The position numbers and the translations under genes were made by a program. 64,000 bases of DNA, from positions 69,038,929-69,102,928 of the forward strand of contig CM049312.1 of assembly GCA_026874595.1 (NCBI GenBank), written 5' to 3'. The notes below the pieces were generated by a model. It had not been told where the DNA came from. It ran no database searches and worked only from the letters and a program-made list of their open reading frames with translations. Shown in pieces: positions 44,601-49,801 of this stretch. This stretch comes from Sipunculus nudus. Lineage: Eukaryota > Annelida > Sipuncula > Golfingiida > Sipunculidae. The number at the start of each line of letters is the position of its first letter. The first letter of the stretch is position 1.

Positions 44601-44941
44601 AAGATATCTTAAGAAATTAGCAATGCATGTTTAAGTGTTACTGCTGATGTTTTTTTTTTAAATTTTCAAAGAAATTTTATTTCCACAGATGTTTCTTAAA
44701 TACATATGGAACTGCTTTTCAGAAATGTGTTTCATGGGTAAAAATAATTTAAATTAGCTTGGAAGAAGATATACTTATCATGTCTGTGTGTCCATATGTT
44801 TGTCTGTTATGTTTTATTTTTCTGTTCTAGGTTCAAGTGAGGTTCCACACTCGAGCAAACAAGGTTCTAAAATGTGGTCATTACATCCACCAGAGGGAGC
44901 TGCAGTGCAGCTTGACAGATTGTCTACCAGACACAGATTGA
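2552..44941 (+). CDS. MYO19: Unconventional myosin-XIX gene (23 coding segments, 5' incomplete)
   Basis: Actin-based ATPase motor that in vertebrates sits on the mitochondrial outer membrane and acts in mitochondrial positioning and partition. The exons below join in one frame into 1,057 codons (human protein: 970). Residue numbers used here count from the codon at 2552. Seen: P-loop GESGAGKT (115-122), switch [16 protein letters not shown] (169-183), switch II DIYGFE (404-409), HYIRCVKPN (598-606), converter [14 protein letters not shown] (751-764), IQ-like helices from about 780 to 850, then a tail. Assignment to class XIX rests on MYO19-like stretches such as [24 protein letters not shown] and [10 protein letters not shown], and on the short tail without coiled coil. 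An alternative myosin class is unlikely. The start codon is upstream of 2552 and was not found. All introns are GT-AG except intron 7 (GC-AG). Confidence 0.93.
4185..4500 (+). repeat. 49-bp minisatellite, about 6 copies
   Basis: Unit TCATG..TTGTGATTGTG followed by TTTTACATTCTTTAACACTC and a CCCACTAAA end, repeated from about 4187 to 4500 with substitutions and small indels. Confidence 0.85.
4562..4990 (+). mobile_element. tRNA-derived SINE, near full length
   Basis: Head with box-A-like and box-B-like (GAGTTCAAATCTCA) pol III promoter segments, a body with GTTTCACTCACAAACGAGTG and GGCCTGGTTGATACCAGG, and an A-rich end. Same family as 15286-15690 and 37790-38092. Confidence 0.75.
7349..7475 (+). 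repeat. ATAAT-type pentanucleotide microsatellite
   Basis: Imperfect repeats of ATAAT/ACAAT over about 125 bp. Confidence 0.85.
9475..9828 (+). mobile_element. Helentron-like element ending 18 bp before exon 2
   Basis: 5' hairpin CCTCTGCTAGGAGG, a body with TGTTTGTTCACAAC, and a 3' hairpin TGCATTC-CCAA-GAATGCA followed by GAATC and terminal CTAG (9825-9828) next to T. A homologous copy lies at 28512-28818. A 3' hairpin with CTAG/T is the hallmark of Helitron/Helentron elements; the name is inferred from structure because no protein is encoded. Confidence 0.65.
9847..9995 (+). CDS. MYO19: MYO19 exon 2, N-terminal motor strands
   Basis: Residues 34-83, including [20 protein letters not shown] and LVAINPFK, the conserved entry to the myosin motor. 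Acceptor TATTACAG, donor GTAAGT, phase 1 in and 0 out. A Helentron-like element ends only 18 bp upstream. Confidence 0.93.
10359..10472 (+). CDS. MYO19: MYO19 exon 3, P-loop exon
   Basis: Residues 84-121, ending in [11 protein letters not shown]. The Walker A threonine is the first codon of the next exon. Acceptor TTTCGAG, donor GTACAG. A minisatellite begins directly after this donor. Confidence 0.93.
10473..11085 (+). repeat. ~22-bp minisatellite starting at the exon 3 donor
   Basis: About 25 degenerate copies of a unit like GTGCTGTAAGGATCAGTTTG. Most units contain GTAAG and end in CAG, so they look like weak donor and acceptor sites. Confidence 0.85.
11086..11152 (-). repeat. SINE head fragment
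   Basis: The reverse complement carries AGGACTCAAAGCAGGATATC and a GGCTGAA-like box, matching the 5' part of the SINE family. Confidence 0.5.
12078..12142 (+). CDS. MYO19: MYO19 exon 4
   Basis: Residues 122-142 plus two bases: [20 protein letters not shown], which follows the P-loop as in other myosins. Acceptor TCTTCAG, donor CAG/GTTAGT. The 3' end and donor belong to a degenerate repeat that continues into the intron. Confidence 0.9.
12130..12440 (+). repeat. Degenerate ~50-bp repeat covering the exon 4 donor
   Basis: Units carry AGCCAATCA-like sequence, then AGCAG/GTTAGT-like sequence and AAATCT. The true donor (12143) is in the first unit. Donor-like copies follow at 12299 (CAG/GTTAGT, same six bases as the real one), 12339 (CAG/GTAAAT) and 12395 (CAG/GTTAAT). 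Related units recur near 12905-12990. Confidence 0.7.
13418..13491 (+). CDS. MYO19: MYO19 exon 5
   Basis: Residues 143-168 in part, including [17 protein letters not shown], almost the same as in vertebrate MYO19. Acceptor TTTGCAG, donor GTAGGT. Confidence 0.93.
13837..14068 (-). mobile_element. Helentron-like element, minus orientation
   Basis: Read on the minus strand it opens with hairpin CCTCTGCCAAGGAGG, has GTCTGTTTGTCTG, and ends with a subterminal inverted copy (CCTTGGTGGAG), then TTTTCTAG next to TTTT. This matches a repeat type common in marine animal genomes. Confidence 0.65.
14688..14757 (+). CDS. MYO19: MYO19 exon 6, switch I exon
   Basis: Residues 168-191 in part, carrying switch [16 protein letters not shown] followed by YIELQFD. 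The conserved Asn and Ser residues of the nucleotide pocket are intact. Acceptor TGTACAG, donor GTGAGT. Confidence 0.94.
14795..15205. repeat. Foldback-like inverted repeat next to exon 6
   Basis: The reverse complement of about 14795-14895 resembles 15105-15205: both contain GGTGGTCAGA, AGAACCTTGCT and a CAGCG(G)TTAA segment. Arms of about 100 bp, imperfect, with a ~200-bp spacer. It starts about 40 bp after the exon 6 donor. Confidence 0.5.
15286..15690 (+). mobile_element. tRNA-derived SINE
   Basis: Second fuller copy of the SINE at 4562-4990, sharing GTTTCACTCACAAAC, GGCCTGGTTAACACCAGG and TGATACTGCCC, and ending in A-rich sequence. Confidence 0.7.
16039..16956 (+). mobile_element. Helentron-like element ending 54 bp before exon 7
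   Basis: 5' hairpin (AGGGC and CTGCTT pairing with AAGCAG and GCCCT), a core of about five ~120-bp tandem units with ATATCTCAACAA and GATCTTTCT, a subterminal inverted copy GCGGGGCCCT, a 3' hairpin GGACCATTGTCC, then AACTACAT and terminal CTAG (16953-16956) next to TTTT. Confidence 0.7.
17011..17113 (+). CDS. MYO19: MYO19 exon 7, with GC donor
   Basis: Residues 191-225, including [17 protein letters not shown] and FNFHVFYQ. Acceptor TTGTTACAG. The reading frame requires the exon to end at CAG, followed by GCAAGA, a GC donor with a strong flanking consensus. Confidence 0.92.
17723..18625 (-). other. 300-codon open frame across the satellite, status unclear
   Basis: A non-repetitive 60-residue leader starting [20 protein letters not shown] is followed by about 12 copies of a 20-residue unit close to [20 protein letters not shown], then a stop. 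No signal peptide, known domain or neighbouring coding sequence was recognised, and it lies in antisense inside a MYO19 intron. Most likely openness is a by-product of repeat length; a repeat-containing peptide cannot be excluded. Confidence 0.2.
17741..18457. repeat. 60-bp tandem satellite, about 12 copies
   Basis: Exact 60-bp periodicity with few substitutions; five neighbouring units (17821-18120) are identical. Edge units are most diverged. Diagnostic variants (CAG/CCG at unit start, TTATAG/TTAAAG, TCTGAA/TCTCAA) suggest spreading from the middle. Because 60 is a multiple of 3 and one minus frame has no stop, an ORF runs through it (17723-18625). Confidence 0.97.
19700..19892 (-). repeat. 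3' LTR (193 bp)
   Basis: On the minus strand starts TGTAGTGTTTTAACC next to a purine tract and ends CACCATA next to target duplication AATAC. It contains GGAATAAAG, a likely polyadenylation signal. Confidence 0.8.
19893..19910 (-). promoter_or_regulatory. Polypurine tract
   Basis: Minus strand reads AAGAAAGGGAAGAG directly before the 3' LTR, the usual position of the plus-strand primer. Confidence 0.7.
20160..20803 (-). pseudogene. pol: integrase C-terminal part
   Basis: Two frames (20582-20803 and 20160-20585) carry [18 protein letters not shown], then [15 protein letters not shown] and [12 protein letters not shown], the SH3-like end of integrase. The join is frameshifted. Ends [13 protein letters not shown], usual for Mag-like elements. 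Confidence 0.8.
20820..21515 (-). pseudogene. pol: integrase core
   Basis: Zinc-binding HHCC region (ELAHQGHQG, then CISCQ), catalytic acids in [11 protein letters not shown] (D), RSDNGPPF (D) and QANGQVEHF (E). The frame ends at a stop just after the third catalytic residue; integrase sequence continues beyond it. Confidence 0.88.
21627..22547 (-). pseudogene. pol: reverse transcriptase and truncated RNase H
   Basis: RT continues with [20 protein letters not shown], the active-site box FPDDIIVHG and LNPDKCKFF. RNase H begins ([23 protein letters not shown]) but jumps straight to [16 protein letters not shown], leaving out the central part where the other catalytic acids should be. A frameshift follows. 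Confidence 0.85.
22447..23166 (-). pseudogene. pol: aspartic protease and start of reverse transcriptase
   Basis: Protease motif [13 protein letters not shown] near the start, a linker, then RT entry sequence ([40 protein letters not shown]). The frame is lost near 22470 and RT continues in the next frame. Confidence 0.85.
23078..23581 (-). pseudogene. gag, nucleocapsid part with zinc knuckles
   Basis: Continues gag after the in-frame stop. Two cysteine knuckles are visible: [10 protein letters not shown] and [14 protein letters not shown], the latter a clean CX2CX4HX4C. It overlaps the protease frame by about 90 bases. Confidence 0.8.
23582..24174 (-). pseudogene. gag, capsid part (broken)
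   Basis: Starts [13 protein letters not shown] at 24174; [12 protein letters not shown] is a typical gag capsid start. The frame changes near 23768 and a TAG stop stands at 23582-23584. No function is expected from this copy. Confidence 0.8.
24289..24306 (-). promoter_or_regulatory. Candidate tRNA primer binding site
   Basis: Minus strand TGGCGATGACAACCGGGA starts two bases after the 5' LTR. TGG is the expected start of a site complementary to a tRNA 3' end; the tRNA was not identified. Confidence 0.55.
24309..24359 (-). repeat. 5' LTR, internally deleted (51 bp)
   Basis: Keeps both ends of the 193-bp LTR (CACCATA at one end, AACCATAATGTGCTGCCA at the other) but the middle is replaced by GCTTATATTTTAAAAATG, which also occurs at 19997-20014 inside the element. 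Confidence 0.75.
25150..25400 (+). repeat. Homopyrimidine ~36-bp minisatellite
   Basis: Units of TTTTCCTTCTTTTGTCCTAC followed by ATTTTCCTTCTCCTG, repeated about six times; nearly all C and T on the + strand, about 400 bp before exon 8. Related pyrimidine-rich stretches flank the Ty3 element at 19565-19640 and 24540-24630. Confidence 0.85.
25786..25879 (+). CDS. MYO19: MYO19 exon 8
   Basis: Residues 226-256 plus one base: [20 protein letters not shown] and on, directly continuing VFYQ of exon 7 as in human MYO19. Acceptor TATATAG, donor GTCAGT. Confidence 0.9.
26405..26760. repeat. 69-bp tandem repeat, about 5 copies
   Basis: Unit CAGACCAGTAGTTTGTAAAA, then ATCTGAAAGAAAGTTTATTC and a GGACATTTCC end, in intron 8. 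Confidence 0.85.
27247..27332 (+). CDS. MYO19: MYO19 exon 9
   Basis: Residues 257-285, [20 protein letters not shown] followed by AEHQEELFK, matching the helix before the motor's VL..LLHLGN strand. Acceptor is the weak ACATAAG, donor GTAGGG. A SINE starts just after the donor. Confidence 0.85.
27345..27545 (+). mobile_element. Second tRNA-derived SINE type
   Basis: Head GCCTGGTGGTTAGGGTGCTG (box A) and CTGGTTTGAACTA (box B), an unrelated body, starting about 12 bp after the exon 9 donor. Differs from the 4562 family. Confidence 0.6.
28512..28818 (+). mobile_element. Helentron-like element, copy of 9475-9828
   Basis: Shares TGTTTGTTCACAACA, CATGAATTGAATCTCATGAAA and GCATTTTAGG-like segments with the copy at 9475, and ends in TTTCTAG (CTAG at 28815-28818). 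Its 3' hairpin is degraded. Confidence 0.55.
29637..29727 (+). CDS. MYO19: MYO19 exon 10
   Basis: Residues 286-315 plus one base, with [20 protein letters not shown], the conserved LLHLGN segment. Acceptor TTGACAG, donor GTAAGT. Confidence 0.93.
30094..30280 (+). CDS. MYO19: MYO19 exon 11
   Basis: Residues 316-378 in part: [15 protein letters not shown], the surface loop with RKSVFHKPC, then [11 protein letters not shown]. Same layout as vertebrate MYO19. Acceptor CTTTCAG, donor GTTTGT. Confidence 0.94.
30660..30727 (+). CDS. MYO19: MYO19 exon 12
   Basis: Residues 378-401 in part, [20 protein letters not shown] and on, the helix before switch II. Acceptor CTTGTAG, donor GTGTGT. Confidence 0.92.
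30945..31115. repeat. ~20-bp tandem repeat in intron 12
   Basis: About eight degenerate units of GGGTGTTCATAATAGAG. Confidence 0.8.
31966..32087 (+). CDS. MYO19: MYO19 exon 13, switch II and relay helix
   Basis: Residues 401-441, containing switch [12 protein letters not shown], then [17 protein letters not shown], the relay helix signature. Acceptor TATCCAG, donor GTAAAG. Confidence 0.95.
32612..33085 (+). mobile_element. Helentron-like element, upstream of exon 14
   Basis: Opens with a hairpin (GTCCCC pairing with GGGGAC), then TTTGTCTGTCTGTCTGTCC and ~75-bp internal units (CCACATGTCAT). The 3' end near 33085 is ambiguous, about 80 bp from the exon 14 acceptor. Confidence 0.5.
33164..33274 (+). 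CDS. MYO19: MYO19 exon 14
   Basis: Residues 442-478, including [19 protein letters not shown] and VFCVLNE, matching the lower 50-kDa region of MYO19. Acceptor TTTTACAG, donor GTCAGT. Confidence 0.93.
33330..35018 (+). mobile_element. Helentron-like element with 180-bp tandem core
   Basis: 5' hairpin (ATGCCCC and CCAC pairing with GTGG and GGGGCAT), three 180-bp units starting near 33408, 33588 and 33768 plus two diverged ones after a nested insertion, a subterminal GGGGGCAT, a 3' hairpin TGTCG-TTC-CGACA, then CAT and terminal CTAG (35015-35018) next to TTTT. Confidence 0.75.
33962..34632 (+). mobile_element. Nested Helentron-like element
   Basis: Splits the outer 180-bp array: host sequence breaks off at ACAGCCGTTTTT and resumes at TTTCGCTATACAATGC. 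The insert opens with a hairpin-forming AGCCC...GGGCT and GTCTGTCTGTCC and ends CTAG (34629-34632). Confidence 0.6.
35494..35673 (+). CDS. MYO19: MYO19 exon 15
   Basis: Residues 479-538: ECQLNR at the start, then [20 protein letters not shown], the conserved strand and actin-side segment. Acceptor GGCCAG, donor GTACAG. Confidence 0.93.
36300..36548. mobile_element. MITE, copy 1
   Basis: Terminal inverted repeats TGGTTGTCAGGCAC and TTCCTGAGAACCA, about 250 bp, bounded by TA. Same body as 46173-46422 (TTTTACCTGTTTAGCAA, ACATACAAAAAAGGTAAAAA). Confidence 0.7.
36721..36852 (+). CDS. MYO19: MYO19 exon 16, loop 2 region
   Basis: Residues 539-582: [19 protein letters not shown], then a basic loop [13 protein letters not shown] that occupies the place of actin-binding loop 2. 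Acceptor TATTGCAG, donor GTAAGT. Confidence 0.92.
37303..37481 (+). CDS. MYO19: MYO19 exon 17, actin-binding helix and SH region
   Basis: Residues 583-642 in part, with [20 protein letters not shown] and [20 protein letters not shown], the SH1/SH2-helix region of myosins. Acceptor GTTTAG, donor GTAAAC. Confidence 0.95.
37790..38092 (-). mobile_element. tRNA-derived SINE, minus orientation
   Basis: Reverse complement has GCACAGGACTCAAAGCCAGG, GTTTGAATCTCAGC and GTTTCACTCACAAACGAGTG, matching the 4562 family; 3' part is truncated. Confidence 0.7.
38420..38631 (+). CDS. MYO19: MYO19 exon 18, converter entry with disordered insert
   Basis: Residues 642-712 plus one base. [17 protein letters not shown] is normal converter sequence. 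From about residue 658 to 712 follows a polar insert with DDNKEN (KEN at 676-678), two TPKR sites (696-699 and 703-706) and a basic run KRKLRRR. Human MYO19 has a different sequence of similar length here. Acceptor TTTCAG, donor GTAAGA. Confidence 0.9.
38870..39260 (+). repeat. Dispersed repeat, copy also at 45345-45740
   Basis: The reverse complement of this stretch shares GTAGGATTT, AAGGTCTGTC, AATTTGGAA, AAAGAGCTATA and TTAACATTTAG in the same order with 45345-45740. Type unknown. Confidence 0.55.
40007..40027 (+). CDS. MYO19: Candidate 21-nt microexon of MYO19
   Basis: A pyrimidine-rich acceptor ending TTTGTGCAG precedes 40007 and a GTACCT donor follows 40027. The 21 bases keep phase 1 in and out and would add DAPVGES (residues 713-719) to the insert encoded by exon 18. 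Exons 18 and 20 also join in frame without it, so it would be a cassette exon. Supported only by splice-site quality and frame. Confidence 0.45.
42586..42719 (+). CDS. MYO19: MYO19 exon 20, converter
   Basis: Residues 720-764, ending in [14 protein letters not shown], the canonical converter end before the lever arm. Acceptor GGTTGCAG, donor GTAAGT. Numbered 20 because the microexon is counted as 19. Confidence 0.93.
43299..43428 (+). CDS. MYO19: MYO19 exon 21, lever arm IQ1
   Basis: Residues 765-807 plus one base: [20 protein letters not shown], then [12 protein letters not shown], an IQ-type helix, then the start of the next (AAVRVQS). Acceptor CATGCAG, donor GTTGGT. Confidence 0.92.
43897..44537 (+). 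CDS. MYO19: MYO19 exon 22, IQ2, IQ3 and tail
   Basis: Residues 808-1021. Completes IQ2 ([16 protein letters not shown]) and contains an IQ3-like helix ([13 protein letters not shown]), then a low-complexity stretch of about 100 residues and a basic end ([17 protein letters not shown], then RRRMPR). The tail takes the place of the MYO19 outer-membrane-binding region (MyMOMA), but it is divergent and that role is inferred from position. Acceptor TTTCTAG, donor GTAAAA. Confidence 0.88.
44831..44941 (+). CDS. MYO19: MYO19 exon 23, C-terminus and stop
   Basis: Residues 1022-1057 and TGA (44939-44941): [20 protein letters not shown] and on. The VRFHTR segment resembles the IKFHCR segment near the end of human MYO19, which supports this last exon. 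Acceptor TGTTCTAG, phase 0. Confidence 0.8.
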   Translation, partial: VQVRFHTRANKVLKCGHYIHQRELQCSLTDCLPDTD

Positions 44942-45340
44942 CCATGTATTATATCATATTGATATAGACTATAACTGTACTGGAATCTTGGGCTGAACAC
45001 AATCAGTTTTCATAGCAACTGATTGAAGTATCACTTTAGTTCAGCCTTACTTAATTAATATTGTATGGACCACATTAAGTATAAACCAAACCATCCATCT
45101 TCTACCTGTCCCTTTATAAACCTTAATTTATGAAATGGATCACAACAAAAGCAGACAGTACAGTGTTTTTGCGAGTTTATCATCAGACAGATGTTTTTGA
45201 GAGTTTGATTGGCAGACATGTCAGTAAGGATGATCCAAGCATGGATATGTAACAATGGTAATGAAATAGAGGAATATTTTTATATGAATCACAATATAGA
45301 AATAATGGAAATTTGTCTGGTCTCAGAAACTGTAACAGTT

Positions 45341-45346
45341 AATAAA
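45341..45346 (+). terminator. Likely MYO19 polyadenylation signal
   Basis: AATAAA about 400 bp after the stop codon, the first such hexamer in the 3' flank. Further AATAAA copies exist beyond 47 kb, so longer 3' ends are possible. Confidence 0.5.
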
Positions 45347-46172
45347 GGTGGTCTGTCGTAGGATTTCTCCCACAGACAAAAGAAAACAACACAGCAGTTA
45401 GGCTTAAAATACCATAAGGGCAGGAAGGTCTGTCCAAATTTGGAAGGTTTTTATTAAGCTGAATCATATTATATTGCCAGTCATTGGGTTAAACATCATA
45501 ATTAAAGAGCTATACAATCGTGGAGAGTATTTTTCCCCATATGTCAGTTAACATTTAGCTCCTTAGCAAGTCATAATGGCCTGACTAAAGTGCCTTCTTA
45601 TGAGAAGCAGGCATATTCACCAGGTTGCCGTCCTTAACCAACTGCCAGATAGTGGCCACATGTGCTAAAGACCAAGTGAAGGGCTCTTCTTGCAGGCTAC
45701 TTTATTACAGGGGTGTTATATGTGATATCCTAAACTTTATCTGGATGTTTTAAGGTTGAATTTATGAATCAATTAGCCAGCAACTTCATGTTTGACGGTA
45801 TCATTGTAAGCAGATGGCATGAACATAAGATCAGGTAAACTAGTTAGATGTGAAACCATAGGTACAATGTGCATTGGTAGCTGTATACATGGGACGATCA
45901 GTCTGAACATTCAGCAACTGGTTGCAATCAGTCCAGTTCTCACTACAAACAGAGGTTTATGATTCTGTCTGTTGGAGGTTTTGTTCAGGATAAAGTTATA
46001 TAAAATATATTAAATTTATATAGTCTAATTCCTTGATGAACATTTTTGCTTCACAGCTTTTTCAGTTGTTGGCACAATTTTAAACATATAACAGAATTAA
46101 TGAGGTGACATAGTAAATTAGTAAAAAATTGAAAGTAAAACATCTCATTAAGGCCAAAAAAAATTAAAGTTA

Positions 46173-46422
46173 TGGTTCTCAGGCACCGCCCGCGTCAATT
46201 TTAACCCCCCGCATCAAACATTTTTATTTAAATGATAAAATAATACAATTTCGATACAATTTCCTTTGTTATGTAGTGCTTTTACCTGTTTAGCAAGAAA
46301 AAACCTGTCATTTACATGCTTTTCCCTGATCATATGAAATTTTATCGAAACATACAAAAAAAGGTAAAAAATAAAATTCCGCCCGCCCGCATTGATTTCT
46401 GAAAAAAAGTGCCTGAGAACCA
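46173..46422. mobile_element. MITE, copy 2, with TA flanks
   Basis: TGGTTCTCAGGCAC at one end and GTGCCTGAGAACCA at the other form perfect 14-bp inverted repeats, with TA on both sides (46171-46172 and 46423-46424). Confidence 0.8.
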
Positions 46423-48345
46423 TACCCTTTTATTCTAATATGAATGGCCTAATATGAATGATACTGTAGATATAACAGGGAATGTGGAAGGGCTCTGATA
46501 CCTTCAACTTCCATTATTTTGAGTATGGTGACTTTGTATTTATTTAATTTAAATGATATATCTGTATGTATAGTAACTGATATAAATACATATATATATA
46601 AATGATATATATCTGTATGTCATATATATATATATAAACATTAATGTATACATTTGTATGTATCTGTGTGAAATTAATCAGATTCCATTTCCTTTTATAG
46701 TTAGCCTTGGTATGTCCTCACTTTCTCTGGGTGGTGAGATATTTACTGCTGGGCTAATTGTAATAAAAAAAACTTGGTTTCTAATAAGTGTGTCCAGTTT
46801 GATCCTTCCTAGATTACCTTGGTAAAGATTGTATAATGTGTGACATTTATATCTTCACAAGGTGTGCATGTTTATTTTGAACACAAGATTAATTATTGCA
46901 ATTATTGGCCACATATTAATGAATACTGTATCAGTCACTAAAAAACAACCAAGGCACACCTAAACAACATATAGTATATGGTTCGTATGCTGAACAATGT
47001 CATTAATCGACCCAGGGAAAAATGAAGTAAACAGGTGGGGCTATTTTTTCGGGATAGGTATATTTGGTGAATGAACAGGTGGTGGTTATGCTGTATACTT
47101 TTGTGTTATTGTTTACCCCAGGTTTTCGGACATACTTGAAGGTCACTGGGAGTTTTTTAGATAAAGGCCATGTTTTATGGAATTTTAAGTTAAAATAATT
47201 AATATTATAAATTTGTTGGTGTTCACATTTAACAGTAGGTTTATTTTTATCAAGCTGTTGCCATGGAAACATCTTTGTTCTTCTCACTGGTTGATGATGT
47301 GTTTGTTTTGTTACTGAGGAAATTGTTTAATTTCGTTATATTCATGAATGAGGAATAGCCCATGTTGAATGAATATACAGAATTTAAATGTTTATAATAC
47401 AGTGAACTGTGATGGTATCTGTATACAGGAGGCGACATTCATAAATTTACACTGGTGTATATCCACACAAATGAAATACAATAATTGTATCATACTTGTA
47501 ACATGTAATTTGCATGGGTAAATGTAGCTATGGTCTTGACTAAGTGTGATTACACAGGATGACTGTGGTTGCCTGTTCATTTCAAAATGTGGTATACGAG
47601 GTCCCATCGTTGAAGGCCAGTTGATGGGTAAAATTGATTTAATAAAAATAATATATCTTGTATGGTCAAAGATTGCTTGAATAAATAAAATCAGAACTTT
47701 CAAATTATCTGTCAGTAATGAATAATAATTTCTACTTTGTCGATGTTCTCTATGTCCACGTGCACTTATTGAGATATAGCACTCGTATTATTTGATATGA
47801 GTAATTGATATAAGAATGGTCATACTCTGTGTAGGTCTTTTTTAAGGTGAGATCGTGAAAACGAAACTCTCACCAATGTACCACAGTATTTCATTCAGGT
47901 AAACATTGCATTATTGACATTGAAATCTCACTACTGTGTATATATCATTAAATGTATATTATAATATTATTAATATTATAAACAGCCAGATTAATTTTCA
48001 GTCATGGTTTATACTCAGTGGAACCTGCTCTTGAGGCATGTATCATTAATTTAATAATCACTTGAATTAAAATAAGGTACAAAGTTAACAATTTGTTTAC
48101 TCTAATTTAGCAATTCCACCTCCAAAAAATATATTTTATACGTCTCTTTTAGCATAACTGCTCAGTGAGCGAATATTGGAACATAATCCAGTTAATTAAC
48201 AAAATGTTAACAGTCCATTGCCGAATTAATAATTTATACCTTTGTAAATAAAAATCAGTATTGACCTGCAGATACGATAAACATAAAAATACACATATAT
48301 TGGTTGTATACACAGGTAAGTCAAACAGTTAATGATTGAGAAAGC

Positions 48346-48466
48346 AGGATTTGACTTTTTTTTTTTTTTTTTTTTTTTTTTCATGTGATACAGTTTTGTT
48401 TCATCACAGGCGATTTTTTTTTGTTGATGATGTTTGACAAAAACAAAAAAAAAAAGGATTTGACTT
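48346..48466. mobile_element. Short palindromic retroposon-like insert
   Basis: Direct repeat AGGATTTGACTT (48346-48357 and 48455-48466) flanks about 97 bp that begins with a run of T and ends with a run of A, with TTTCATCACAGGCGATTTT between. Confidence 0.6.
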
Positions 48467-48667
48467 GTTGATAGTGTAATCCTATCAGGGTTATTTATAA
48501 CATGTACAACAAGACAGACTACAGTGTGAAAGTTTGAGGTTATTTTGAGTTAAATGTCTGGAAAGACACGCAAGTACACATGTAGGCCTATACATCAGTT
48601 CAAACATGCAGAAAGATGGACCCGAATCCAATTTCCATAAAGGGGAGGAGTAATCAACTAGTTACAG

Positions 48668-48783
48668 ACACCGATTGAACGTTGGTTTCATGAATATTTA
48701 TAAGCAGGGTGATGCTGTGTCACCTGATAGGCACAGATTGTATGTTCATGAATATTTAGATGCAGGGTGATGCTATATCACCA
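48668..48783 (+). repeat. ~57-bp direct duplication
   Basis: Two copies of TTCATGAATATTTA..GCAGGGTGATGCT..TCACC, about 56 bp apart, shortly before a small ORF at 48907. Confidence 0.7.
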
Positions 48784-48906
48784 AGTGGGAACGCCATCGA
48801 CGTAAGTATAATAAAATTAGGGTATGGTATAATATTTATCCGTCTCCTATTGGTTTTCTCCGGTTTCCTCCGCCTATACAGTCTACCGAACGCCAAAATC
48901 TGAGCC

Positions 48907-49092
48907 ATGGAGAGTGCAGCGATTAGTTGTAATAACTATTTGTACAATCCATGTAAAACAAATAAGTTTATATATATCTCCAGGCCTCGCTCAAGTATAA
49001 GTCCTTGTAACAAACGTATAAGACCAGGATATATTCATGACGTGATTTTTTCCGAGGGTTGCTGGATGAATAAAGACGGAAAGTCTTGTTAA
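48907..49092 (+). other. Small ORF, 61 codons, doubtful
   Basis: MESAAISCNNYLYNPCKTNK and on, five cysteines, no signal peptide, preceded by an ATTGG (inverted CCAAT) near 48849. Nothing recognised; listed only because it follows a less AT-rich promoter-like stretch. Confidence 0.12.
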
Positions 49093-49608
49093 TATCCATA
49101 ATATTATTATACAGAATCTAATGCCAATGTGTGTAAAGGTGAAAATACATTTGTAAATATCTGATCAATGAAGGATTAATTTTAATAAATACTTACAAAA
49201 TATGTGACTGTGTGTATGTATTTGTGTGTTCGTTTGTCTGCTGCTTGCATCTCTAAGATGTTTTGTAATTGTAGATTGAAATTGACAAATTGAATATACC
49301 TAGAAACATTGCGCGAATTATTATTTGGGTAGGGAATAATGAGACTGAGTCGAACAGCATTTCGTTCCTGCAAACCAAATAACAGTGTTATTATCTTTGC
49401 AAAGAGTCAAGTGGAAAGCTTCAACCACTCTTAGTATGCATCCTATGTGTATTTTTTTATGTTGTATCATATATAGTCTTAAACTAGACCTATATTAATT
49501 TCTCTAACGAAAGGTTAGCCGTGATGTCCATTTTGAATGCGTATATTTTAAAACTTGCCCTAGATATCGTTTCATAATCCTTCGGTTTTATTTTAAAATT
49601 GCTATATG

Positions 49609-49611
<3 letters not shown>

Positions 49612-49662
<51 letters not shown>
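49612..49662. repeat. AT dinucleotide microsatellite
   Basis: About 25 uninterrupted AT repeats directly before a large hairpin. Confidence 0.97.
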
Positions 49663-49666
<4 letters not shown>

Positions 49667-49683
49667 ACAGTCAAGCTGTGGTA

Positions 49684-49801
49684 TCAGTCATTTCATGAAA
49701 TGGCTGAACTGAACATTTTAGTCATTTATAGCGTAATGCCTGTGACCACCAGTCATTACGTGAAATGACTAAAATGTTCAGCCATTTCATGAAATGACTG
49801 A
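49684..49801. repeat. 118-bp hairpin with nested palindromes
   Basis: Left arm from TCAGTCATTTCATGAAATGG pairs with the right arm ending CATTTCATGAAATGACTGA; arms of about 40 bp differ by a 5-base duplication TGAAC. An inner CGTAATG/CATTACG extends the stem. Each arm contains the perfect palindrome CATTTCATGAAATG. Confidence 0.85.

Larger units (their letters stand above)
44942..48340. other. 3' flank of MYO19, no further gene seen
   Basis: Short 3' untranslated region, then a dispersed repeat (45345-45740), MITE copy 2, AT-dinucleotide tracts near 46600 and otherwise unassigned AT-rich sequence. Open frames here are short and show no codon structure. Confidence 0.6.
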
